Source: DASZQY01 sp036511595 | Lineage (GTDB): Bacteria; Pseudomonadota; Alphaproteobacteria; Rhizobiales; Kaistiaceae | Direction of reading: 5' to 3' | DNA: 11,612 nt | NCBI GenBank assembly: GCA_036511595.1 | Contig: DATCBY010000086.1 | Span: 1 to 11,612 of the forward strand | In this document: positions 1 through 6,291 of the stretch, piece after piece | Layout: every line of letters begins with the position of its first letter | Numbering within the stretch: the first letter of the stretch is position 1 | Made by a program: the position numbers and the translations under genes | Notes under the pieces: model-generated | What the model was told of the DNA's origin: nothing | What the model saw: only the letters and a program-made list of their open reading frames with translations | The model's database searches: none

Positions 1-166
1 GGCGAAGCGACGACGAGGATGGATAGCGCGAACCGCGCGGCGCCGAAGAAAGGCTGGAAGAAATCCCGCGAATATTCCGGCAGCAGCCAATAGACGAATG
101 CGAGCGCGCCGATCGTCAGCCAGAAGCCGACCAGCTTGCGCCAAGGAATAGTGCTAGCTTATTCAT
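1..166 (-). pseudogene. 5' part of a small membrane-protein gene, apparently frameshifted near its start; 3' end off window
   Basis: On the minus strand an ATG at 166-164 lies 7 nt after a good Shine-Dalgarno (GGGAG, complement of 174-178). That frame gives only 16 residues (MNKLALFLGASWSASG) before TGA. A neighbouring frame is open from 158 to the window edge and reads like a membrane protein: a WRKLVGFWLTIG stretch, then LAFVYWLLPEYSRD, then FFGAARFALSILVVAS, with two hydrophobic segments split by an LPEYSRDFF linker. That frame has a TAA at 161-159 and no ATG, GTG or TTG before the first hydrophobic segment. The simplest reading is a 1-nt deletion, real or a sequencing/assembly error, between codons 4 and 9. 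Use of a rare start codon is the alternative. I do not recognise the family and assign no function. The gene is divergent from glcD. Confidence 0.4.
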
Positions 167-174
167 AAGCTTGC
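153..174. repeat. 22-nt imperfect palindrome over the start codon of the left-edge gene
   Basis: Two 10-nt arms, 153-162 (GCTAGCTTAT) and 165-174 (ATAAGCTTGC), are inverted complements with a single mismatch, separated by 2 nt. The inner 7 bp match perfectly. The element covers the minus-strand ATG (166-164) and abuts its Shine-Dalgarno. A 2-nt loop is too tight for a full RNA hairpin, so an operator for a dimeric repressor is more plausible than an RNA switch. This is inference only; chance or a repeat-associated indel are alternatives. Confidence 0.35.
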
Positions 175-284
175 TCCCAGGTTAGAGTTGCTCCGCGGAA
201 AGTCGGCCTCGCACCTTCGCGATCTTAAGAAAGAAACTAATTGTAACTATTTGCAATACTTGGATTTTGCTTCGTTATTTGTTT

Positions 285-367
285 GTTAATTCAAAAGTAA
301 ACACGTAATGCTCAAAGAGAATGGCGTGATATACGCGGTTAACAAAACGTTTACCTTGGTTAATTCA
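285..367. promoter_or_regulatory. Cluster of TTAA motifs: 9-bp direct repeat, inverted repeat and two CtrA-like boxes
   Basis: GTTAATTCA occurs twice, at 285-293 and 359-367. Between the copies, GGTTAAC (337-343) and GTTTACC (349-355) form an inverted repeat (6 of 7 pairs) with a 5-nt spacer. Two positions resemble the alphaproteobacterial CtrA site TTAA-N7-TTAA with one mismatch each: TTAA-N7-GTAA (286-300) and TTAA-N7-TTTA (339-353). In a locally AT-rich stretch such matches can arise by chance, so CtrA control is only a hypothesis; another dimeric regulator would fit equally well. Confidence 0.25.
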
Positions 368-514
368 GATCGAGATCGCCACGGCCGTGAGCAATGCCAC
401 GCGCCAAAGTCTGTGTTTCGCAGCCGGTGCGACCGGAAAAGACCGTTCAAGATCGTTTGTGGGGGTGCTGGGAGCGCAGCGGCGTCGCTTGACTGCCGGC
501 AATTGGGAGGACGC

Positions 515-528
515 TGTCGGTATCGACA
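515..528. repeat. Short inverted repeat upstream of glcD
   Basis: TGTCG (515-519) and CGACA (524-528) are perfect complements around a 4-nt centre. An overlapping imperfect dyad, CGGTATC...GATATCG (518-535), shares the same bases. It lies about 100 nt before the glcD start and could be an operator half-pair, but 5-bp arms are common by chance. Confidence 0.2.
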
Positions 529-610
529 GATATCGGCCGCCCCGCCGTGCAATTTGACGATCTTCGACTATCATGGCGGCGACCGCGCCACCCCGGATTC
601 GCGGGCCCGA

Positions 611-618
611 AAAGGAGG
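611..618 (+). promoter_or_regulatory. Ribosome binding site that decides the glcD start
   Basis: AAAGGAGG is a near-perfect Shine-Dalgarno sequence. It ends 11 nt before ATG 630, somewhat longer than the usual 5-9 nt. It lies downstream of the in-frame ATG at 573, so it supports 630 rather than 573 as the start. Confidence 0.65.
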
Positions 619-629
619 AATTGTCGTCG

Positions 630-2069
630 ATGTCCGCCGTGGCCATGCCGCCGCCCGACCTGACGATCCTCGCCCGCCGCAGCGAAATTATCGTCGGGCT
701 GCGGGAAATTCTCGGCGGGCTGCACGTCATCGAGAGCGAAGACGAACGGCGCGCTTACGAAACCGATGCGCTCACCGCCTATCGTGTCATCCCGCTGGCC
801 GTGGTGCTGCCGGGCTCGACCGAGGAAGTGGCAAGTGTGCTGAAATATCTTGCCGGGGCAGGCGTCAAGGTCGTCGCCCGCGGCGCCGGCACTTCGCTCT
901 CCGGCGGCGCGCTGCCGTCGCAGGACTGCGTGGTCGTGGGGCTCGCCAGGCTCAATCGGATTCTCGCCATCGACTATGAGAATCGCGTTGCCCGCGTCGA
1001 GGCCGGCGTCACCAACATCAACATCACCAACGCCGTGTCGGGCTGCGGCTTTTTCTATGCACCCGACCCGTCGAGCCAGCTTGCCTGCACCATTGCCGGC
1101 AACATCGCCATGAATTCAGGCGGCGCCCATTGCCTCAAGTACGGCGTCACCACCAACAATGTCCTCGGTGTGCGGATGGTCCTCATCGACGGAACCGTGA
1201 TTGATCTCGGCGGCGCTCATCTCGACGCGCCCGGTCTCGATCTGCTTGGCCTGGTGGTCGGCTCAGAGGGCCAGTTCGGCATCGTCACCGAGGCAACCGT
1301 CCGCATCCTGCGCGCCGCGGAGGGCGCCCGCCCGATGCTGATGGGCTTCGACTCGCCGGCGGACGCCGGCGCCTGCGTCGCCGCCATCATCGCCTCGGGC
1401 ATCATCCCGGTCGCTATCGAGTACATGGACCGTCCGGCGATCAAGGTGTGCGAAGCCTTCGCAAAGGCGGGCTACCCGCTGGATGTCGAGGCGCTCCTCA
1501 TCGTCGAGGTGGAAGGCTCGGAGGCGGAGATCGTCGATCTCATCGCGCGCATCAGGCGGACGGCGGAAGCGTTCCATCCTCGCGTCATGCGCGTGTCGCG
1601 ATCCGAGGCGGAGAGCGCCGCGATCTGGAAAGGCCGCAAGGCCGCTTTCGGCGCGATGGGTCGCATCGCCGACTATCTCTGCATGGACGGCGTCATTCCG
1701 ACCGGCCGCTTGCCCGAAGTGTTGACGCGGGTCGGCGAGATCTGCGCCGGCCACGGCCTTGCCGTCGCCAATATCTTCCATGCCGGCGACGGCAACCTGC
1801 ACCCCCTTATTCTCTTCAACGCCAACGATGAGGACGAATTGCGCAAAGCCGAAACGGCCGGCGCGGAGATTCTCAAGCTCTGCGTCGAAGTCGGCGGCTG
1901 CCTTACCGGCGAGCATGGTGTCGGCATCGAGAAGCGCGATCTCATGCCCTTCCAGTTCTCGCCGGCCGAGCTTGCACTCCAGATGCAGATCAAGAATGTT
2001 TTCGACCCCGCCTGGCTGCTCAATCCGGCCAAGGTATTTCCGCTGGAAGGACGGCCCGTAGTCGCCTGA
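630..2069 (+). CDS. glcD: Glycolate oxidase FAD-linked subunit GlcD
   Basis: Catalytic flavoprotein subunit of glycolate oxidase, which oxidises glycolate (and probably D-lactate-like 2-hydroxy acids) to glyoxylate and passes electrons via GlcE/GlcF to the respiratory chain. The 479-residue product matches the usual GlcD size (about 500). The PCMH-type FAD domain shows RGAGTSLSGGALP (residues 84-96), DPSSQ...TIAGNIAMNSGG (146-165) and GSEGQFGIVTE (211-221). The C-terminal FAD-oxidase domain shows WKGRK (333-337), HAGDGNLHP (384-392) and GGCLTGEHGVG (422-432), with NPAKVFP near the end. ATG 630 is preferred because AAAGGAGG lies just upstream and the FAD domain starts soon after. An in-frame ATG at 573 would add 19 residues without homology character and would place the ribosome site inside the gene. 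First gene of glcDEF; its TGA overlaps the glcE ATG by one base. Confidence 0.93.
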   Translation: MSAVAMPPPDLTILARRSEIIVGLREILGGLHVIESEDERRAYETDALTAYRVIPLAVVLPGSTEEVASVLKYLAGAGVKVVARGAGTSLSGGALPSQDCVVVGLARLNRILAIDYENRVARVEAGVTNINITNAVSGCGFFYAPDPSSQLACTIAGNIAMNSGGAHCLKYGVTTNNVLGVRMVLIDGTVIDLGGAHLDAPGLDLLGLVVGSEGQFGIVTEATVRILRAAEGARPMLMGFDSPADAGACVAAIIASGIIPVAIEYMDRPAIKVCEAFAKAGYPLDVEALLIVEVEGSEAEIVDLIARIRRTAEAFHPRVMRVSRSEAESAAIWKGRKAAFGAMGRIADYLCMDGVIPTGRLPEVLTRVGEICAGHGLAVANIFHAGDGNLHPLILFNANDEDELRKAETAGAEILKLCVEVGGCLTGEHGVGIEKRDLMPFQFSPAELALQMQIKNVFDPAWLLNPAKVFPLEGRPVVA

Positions 2070-3247
2070 TGCTGACGCCTGCCGACGAACCCCATCTGGC
2101 TGCCGTCGTCGCCGATGCCGCGGCGAGGAAGGCGCCGCTTGCCATCGCCGGCAGCGGCACCCGTTCCGGACTCGGCCGCCCGATGCAGACGGCGACGACC
2201 GTGTCCACCTTGCTGCTCACCGGCGTCACGCTCTACGAGCCGGCGGAGCTGGTGCTGTCGGCGCGCGCCGGCACGCCGCTCCGGGAAATCGAGACGCTGC
2301 TCGCCGGCAACCGCCAGCGCCTCGCCTTCGAGCCGATGGACCACCGCGGCATCTACGGCTCGAGCGGCACGCCGACCATCGGCGCGGTGGCCGCCGCCAA
2401 TCTCTCCGGTCCGCGCCGCATCCAGGCCGGCGCCGCCCGCGACAATCTCATCGGCCTCCGCGCGATAACCGGCGACGGCAAGGTGATCAAGGCCGGCGGT
2501 CGCGTGACGAAGAACGTCGCCGGCTACGATCTGGTCAAGTTCCTGGCCGGTTCCCTAGGCACGCTGGCGGTTCTGAGCGAGGTCACGTTCAAGGTGCAGC
2601 CCGAGCCGGAGACCGAGGCGACGCTGGCCATTACCGGTCTTGCCGACAAACAGGCGATCGCCGCCATGGCCGCCGCGCTGGGTTCGCCATATTCAGTCAC
2701 CGGCGCGGCCCATGCTCCGGCCGACGAGGGCGAGCCGGGGCGCACCTACTTCCGCCTCGACGGCTTCGAAGCCTCGGTCGCCCACCGTGTCGATAGTTTG
2801 CGCGCCGCCCTGTCTGATTTCGGTCCCGCCGACCTGCTCGGCCCCGCCACGTCGGCCAGCCTCTGGCTGACCATCCTCGACGTCGACGGTTTGTCCGCGC
2901 CGCTCGGCACCCCCATCTGGCGCGTCTCGGTTCGCCCGGGCGACGGCCCGCAGGTGGTCGCCGCCGCACAGGCGGCGTTTCCGGCCCGCGTTCTCTACGA
3001 TTGGGGCGGCGGCCTCGTTTGGATCGCGGGCGGCGAGGGCAGCGATGCCGGCGCCGCAGTCATCCGCGCCGCGGTCGGCGCCGTCGGCGGCCACGCCACT
3101 CTAGTGCGCGCCGCCGATGCCGTGCGCAACGCCGTGGAGGTGTTCGAGCCGCTGGCGCCGCCGCTCATGGACCTGACGCGGAAGCTCAAGGCAACCTTCG
3201 ACCCGGCCGGGATATTGAATCCGGGCCGCATGTACGCGGGCGTCTGA
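2069..3247 (+). CDS. glcE: Glycolate oxidase FAD-binding subunit GlcE
   Basis: Second flavin subunit of the GlcDEF complex, essential for glycolate oxidation in E. coli although smaller than GlcD. The 392-residue product (E. coli about 350) has a PCMH-type FAD fold: AGSGTRSGLGRP near residues 27-38, GTPTIGAVAAANLSGPRR around 100-117, DNLIGLRAITGDG (125-137) and GGRVTKNVAGYDL then GSLGTLAVLSEVTF (143-174). It ends with the family-typical ILNPGRMYAGV. The middle and C-terminal part (about 180-370) is more variable and alanine/glycine rich. The start is fixed by the TGATG overlap with glcD, which implies translational coupling; there is no separate strong ribosome site. It ends 2 nt before glcF. 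Confidence 0.9.
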   Translation: MLTPADEPHLAAVVADAAARKAPLAIAGSGTRSGLGRPMQTATTVSTLLLTGVTLYEPAELVLSARAGTPLREIETLLAGNRQRLAFEPMDHRGIYGSSGTPTIGAVAAANLSGPRRIQAGAARDNLIGLRAITGDGKVIKAGGRVTKNVAGYDLVKFLAGSLGTLAVLSEVTFKVQPEPETEATLAITGLADKQAIAAMAAALGSPYSVTGAAHAPADEGEPGRTYFRLDGFEASVAHRVDSLRAALSDFGPADLLGPATSASLWLTILDVDGLSAPLGTPIWRVSVRPGDGPQVVAAAQAAFPARVLYDWGGGLVWIAGGEGSDAGAAVIRAAVGAVGGHATLVRAADAVRNAVEVFEPLAPPLMDLTRKLKATFDPAGILNPGRMYAGV

Positions 3248-3249
3248 CC

Positions 3250-4554
3250 ATGCAAACCAATTTCACCCTCGCCCAGCTTGCCGATCCGGACACCGCTACC
3301 TCGGAGGCGATCCTGCGCAGCTGCGTGCATTGCGGCTTCTGCACGGCGACCTGTCCGACCTACGTCCTTCTCGGCGACGAACTCGACAGTCCGCGCGGGC
3401 GCATCTACCTCATCAAGGACATGCTGGAAGGCGGCAAGGCCGCCACCGAACAGGTGGTGACCCATGTCGATCGCTGCCTTTCCTGCCTCTCGTGCATGAC
3501 CACGTGCCCGTCCGGCGTCGACTACATGCATCTCGTCGATCACGCCCGCGCGCATATCCAGGAGACCTACCGGCGGCCCGTCGGCGATCGCCTCGTGCGT
3601 GGCCTGCTCGCCCGCGTGTTGCCCTACCCCGCCCGCTTCCGCGCCGTGCTCGTTGCGGCGTTCCTGGCGCGGCCGCTGGCCCCCTTGCTCCGCCTCATTC
3701 CGCCGTTGGCACGCTTTGCCGCCATGCTCGATCTCGCGCCGGGATCGTTGCCGCGTCGGTCGCCGGTGAACCGGCCGGGAGTGTTCGCCGCGGGCGTTGC
3801 GCGCCGGGGCCGCGTCGTGCTTCTGCGCGGCTGTGCCCAGTCCGTTCTCGATCCCGGCATCAACGAGGCCGCCATCCGCTTGCTCACCCGCCAGGGCGTT
3901 GAGGTGGTGCTGGCGGGCGACGAAGCCTGCTGCGGCGCGTTGGTCCACCACATGGGGCGCAGCGGAGAATCCCACGCCGCCTCGAGACACAACATCGACG
4001 CCTGGCTCCGCGAGATCGACGGCGACGGCATCGACGCGATCGTAGTCACCACGTCCGGCTGCGGCACGGCCGTGAAGGACTACGGCTTCATGCTGCGCAA
4101 CGACCGCGAGTACGCGGACAAGGCGGCGCGGGTTTCCGCGCTTGCGATGGATGTCAGCGAATACCTCGAAACGCTCGATCTCGGTCCGCCCACGGCCGGG
4201 CAGCGCCCGCCCGTCGCCTATCACTCGGCCTGTTCGCTTCAGCACGGTCAGCACGTCACGGCGATCCCGAAAGGATTACTTGCCCGGGCCGGGTTTGCCG
4301 TGCGCGAACCGGCGGAGGGACATCTCTGCTGCGGCTCCGCCGGCACTTACAACATGTTGCAGCCTGAGATCGCCCGCCGGCTGCGCGATCGCAAGGTGGC
4401 GAACATCGAGGCGACTGGCGCCGAGGTCGTCGCCGCCGGCAACATCGGCTGTCTCACCCAGATCGCCGGGGGCACGAGCATGCCGGTGATCCACACCGTC
4501 GAGTTGCTCGATTGGGCATACGGCGGGCCGAAGCCCGCAAAGCTCGACGCCTGA
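3250..4554 (+). CDS. glcF: Glycolate oxidase iron-sulfur subunit GlcF
   Basis: Electron-transfer subunit of glycolate oxidase, carrying two [4Fe-4S] clusters and passing electrons from the flavin subunits to the membrane quinone pool. The 434-residue protein shows two ferredoxin motifs, CVHCGFCTATCP (Cys 25, 28, 31, 35) and CLSCLSCMTTCP (Cys 76, 79, 82, 86). These are followed by two cysteine-rich CCG domains, with Cys195 and CC at 227-228, then Cys328 and CC at 360-361 in HLCCGSAGTYN, plus Cys271 and Cys401. The GDELDSPRGRIYLIK segment after the first cluster motif is typical of GlcF. ATG 3250 (MQTNFTLAQL) starts 2 nt after the glcE stop and matches the known N-terminus type; the same frame is open further upstream inside glcE but that is shadow sequence. 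It has no clear Shine-Dalgarno and is probably translated by coupling. No intrinsic terminator is visible after it. Confidence 0.95.
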   Translation: MQTNFTLAQLADPDTATSEAILRSCVHCGFCTATCPTYVLLGDELDSPRGRIYLIKDMLEGGKAATEQVVTHVDRCLSCLSCMTTCPSGVDYMHLVDHARAHIQETYRRPVGDRLVRGLLARVLPYPARFRAVLVAAFLARPLAPLLRLIPPLARFAAMLDLAPGSLPRRSPVNRPGVFAAGVARRGRVVLLRGCAQSVLDPGINEAAIRLLTRQGVEVVLAGDEACCGALVHHMGRSGESHAASRHNIDAWLREIDGDGIDAIVVTTSGCGTAVKDYGFMLRNDREYADKAARVSALAMDVSEYLETLDLGPPTAGQRPPVAYHSACSLQHGQHVTAIPKGLLARAGFAVREPAEGHLCCGSAGTYNMLQPEIARRLRDRKVANIEATGAEVVAAGNIGCLTQIAGGTSMPVIHTVELLDWAYGGPKPAKLDA

Positions 4555-4625
4555 ACGTCGTGGGCAGGGCCAACGCGCCGCATTCCGACGGGGTTTCGGT
4601 CACGCCGCTGGTTGTGCCATATAGG

Positions 4626-4639
4626 CCCGGGCGGCCGGG
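4626..4639 (+). repeat. Small GC hairpin in the aceB leader
   Basis: CCCGG (4626-4630) and CCGGG (4635-4639) form a 5-bp stem with a GCGG loop. It sits directly after a TATAGG hexamer (4620-4625) that could serve as a -10 element, but no convincing -35 lies at the right distance. There is no T-run, so it is not a terminator of glcF. Its role, if any, is unknown. Confidence 0.2.
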
Positions 4640-4659
4640 ACGATGCCCGCGCCATTGTC

Positions 4660-4680
4660 GGGAGCTAAAGTAATGTAATG
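4660..4680 (+). promoter_or_regulatory. Start-stop element ATG-TAA overlapping the aceB start
   Basis: GGGAG (4660-4664) is a good Shine-Dalgarno placed 8 nt before ATG 4673. That ATG is followed at once by TAA (4676-4678), a one-codon reading frame. The aceB ATG (4678-4680) overlaps the A of this TAA and lies 13 nt from GGGAG, which is too far for efficient direct initiation. The arrangement suggests that ribosomes may initiate, terminate at once and restart at aceB, or that aceB is deliberately weakly initiated. Sequence facts are direct; the regulatory meaning is inference. Confidence 0.45.
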
Positions 4681-6285
4681 TCGGCAGTCGAGCAGAAGAC
4701 CAATCTTCAGGGTGTCATGATCCGCGGGGCCTTGGGGCCGCGCGCCGACGAGATTCTGAACGACCGCTCGCTCGCCTTCCTCGCCGCTCTCCACCGCAAG
4801 TTCGATCCGTCGCGCCTGCGCCTGCTCACCCGCCGCGACGAGCGTCAGGCCCGCCTCGACGCCGGTACGCTGCCCGACTTCCTCGCCGAAACCGCCGACG
4901 TCCGTAGCGGCAACTGGAAGGTGGCGCCGATCCCCGCTGATCTTCTCGACCGCCGCGTCGAGATTACCGGACCGACCGACCGCAAGATGGTCATCAACGC
5001 GCTGAACTCCGGCGCCAGGGTTTTCATGGCGGACTTCGAGGATGCCACCTCGCCGACGTGGGAAAATCTCATCGAAGGCCAGATCAACCTTAAGGACCGC
5101 TGGGCCGGCAAGATCGACTTCACCGAGCCTTCGACCGGCAAGGCCTACAAGCTCGGCGCAACGCCCGCCGTGCTTCTGGTGCGGCCGCGCGGCTGGCACC
5201 TGCCCGAGGAGCACCTGGTCGTCGACGGCCAGCCGATGTCGGGCTCGCTCTTCGATTTCGGCCTCTACTTCCTCACCAACGCGAAGGCGGCGCTCGCCGC
5301 CGGCAGCGGGCCGTATTTCTACCTGCCCAAGATGGAAAGCCATCTCGAGGCGCGGCTGTGGAATGAGGTGTTCGTCCACGCGCAAAAGGAACTCGGCATC
5401 CCTAACGGCACCATCAAGGCGACCGTCCTTATCGAGACGCTGCCGGCGGCCTTCGAGATGGATGAGATCATCTACGAACTGCGCGATCACATGGCCGGAC
5501 TGAACTGCGGCCGCTGGGACTACATATTTTCGTTCATCAAGACGCTGCGCAACAAGCCCGAATACCTGTTGCCCGATCGCGGCCAGGTGGTCATGGGCAA
5601 GGCCTTCCTCAAGGCTTACTCGGAGCTTCTCATCAAGACCTGCCATCGTCGCGGCGCCTTCGCCATGGGCGGCATGGCCGCGCAGATTCCCGACCGCAAG
5701 AATCCGGCGGTCAACGAAGCCGCCTTCGCCAAGGTGCGCGCCGACAAGGAACGCGAGGCCAGGGCCGGCCACGACGGCACCTGGGTCGCCCACCCGGATC
5801 TGGTGCCGGTCGCGAAGGAAATATTCGACAAGTTCATGCCGCGGCCGAACCAGCTCGACAAAATGCGCGAGGATGTGACTGCCGCACAAAAGGATCTGCT
5901 GGAGGTCCATCAGGGCACGCGCACCGAGGCTGGTCTTCGCGAGAACATCCGCGTCGGCGTCCAGTACATCGAGGCGTGGCTGCGGGGCAGGGGAGCGGTG
6001 CCGCTCTACAATCTGATGGAGGACGCCGCCACCGCCGAGATCAGCCGCTCGCAGATCTGGCAGCAGCTCCACTTCGCCGCAAAGCTCGAGAACGGCCAGG
6101 CTGTCACCCGGGAGCTGTTCGAGTGGTGCCTGCAGGAGGAGCTCGAGCGCATCCGCGGCGAGATCGGCGAGAAGGCCCACGACGAAGGGCGTTTCCCACA
6201 GGCCGTCGATCTCTTCCGCAAGATGTCGACCGCCCCTGAACTGTCGGCGTTCCTGACCCTGTCGGCCTATCGGCTTATCGTCTAA
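4678..6285 (+). CDS. aceB: Malate synthase A
   Basis: Condenses glyoxylate with acetyl-CoA to (S)-malate and CoA in the cytosol, here plausibly consuming the glyoxylate made by GlcDEF. The 535-residue length fits isoform A (about 530), not isoform G (about 720). Signature stretches are MADFEDATSPTW (117-128), LLVRPRGWHLPEE (166-178), YFYLPKMESHLEARLW (213-228), LIETLPAAFEMDEI (251-264), GLNCGRWDYIFSFIKT (274-289) and GTWVAHPDL (367-375). By family knowledge Arg169 (or the neighbouring Arg171) and Asp449 (in LMEDA) are the catalytic pair, with Glu253 and Asp281 binding Mg2+; all are present. The next in-frame ATG is at codon 14 (MIRGALG), so ATG 4678 is preferred. It lies 123 nt after glcF on the same strand, so co-transcription or its own promoter are both possible. 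Its stop lies 2 nt from that of the convergent MFS gene. Confidence 0.96.
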   Translation: MSAVEQKTNLQGVMIRGALGPRADEILNDRSLAFLAALHRKFDPSRLRLLTRRDERQARLDAGTLPDFLAETADVRSGNWKVAPIPADLLDRRVEITGPTDRKMVINALNSGARVFMADFEDATSPTWENLIEGQINLKDRWAGKIDFTEPSTGKAYKLGATPAVLLVRPRGWHLPEEHLVVDGQPMSGSLFDFGLYFLTNAKAALAAGSGPYFYLPKMESHLEARLWNEVFVHAQKELGIPNGTIKATVLIETLPAAFEMDEIIYELRDHMAGLNCGRWDYIFSFIKTLRNKPEYLLPDRGQVVMGKAFLKAYSELLIKTCHRRGAFAMGGMAAQIPDRKNPAVNEAAFAKVRADKEREARAGHDGTWVAHPDLVPVAKEIFDKFMPRPNQLDKMREDVTAAQKDLLEVHQGTRTEAGLRENIRVGVQYIEAWLRGRGAVPLYNLMEDAATAEISRSQIWQQLHFAAKLENGQAVTRELFEWCLQEELERIRGEIGEKAHDEGRFPQAVDLFRKMSTAPELSAFLTLSAYRLIV

Positions 6286-6291
6286 GCTTAG
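6282..6291. repeat. 10-bp palindrome holding both convergent stop codons
   Basis: CTAAGCTTAG is a perfect palindrome. Its left TAA (6283-6285) ends aceB on the plus strand and its right TTA (6288-6290) is the TAA stop of the MFS gene on the minus strand. Only GC lies between the two genes. No intrinsic terminator fits here. Confidence 0.7.

Larger units (their letters stand above)
167..629. other. Gene-free intergenic region with AT-rich core upstream of glcD
   Basis: No convincing gene lies in these 463 bases; the open frames here are short, arginine-rich or antisense to each other and lack supporting starts. About 226-375 is markedly AT-rich compared with the rest of the window and holds several TTAA-containing motifs. 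From about 380 to 610 the composition returns to GC-rich. No convincing -35/-10 pair for glcD could be picked by eye. A TTGACT at 489-494 and a TTGACG at 554-559 have no good -10 partner at 16-18 nt. The region must nevertheless hold the divergent control signals for the left-edge gene and the glc operon. Confidence 0.6.

Noticed and set aside
573..629. Upstream ATG that would lengthen GlcD by 19 residues
   Set aside because: The strong AAAGGAGG at 611-618 would lie inside the gene, and the added residues do not resemble a GlcD N-terminus.
365..730. Minus-strand frames in the gap before glcD (also 286-552 and 447-725)
   Set aside because: They overlap each other and the glcD start, lack ribosome sites, and show no hydrophobic, signal or domain pattern.
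308..979. A 223-codon plus-strand frame starting in the AT-rich region and overlapping glcD
   Set aside because: Its second half is an arginine-rich out-of-frame reading of glcD and its start lacks a ribosome site; the genuine glcD frame has full domain support.
2995..4254. A 419-codon open frame antisense to the glcE end and glcF
   Set aside because: Arginine/alanine/glycine/histidine-rich shadow of strongly supported glc genes, without recognisable domains.
4555..4625. Terminator or clear promoter between glcF and aceB
   Set aside because: No stem with a T-run is present, and the TATAGG at 4620-4625 has no acceptable -35 at 16-18 nt, so nothing firm can be called.
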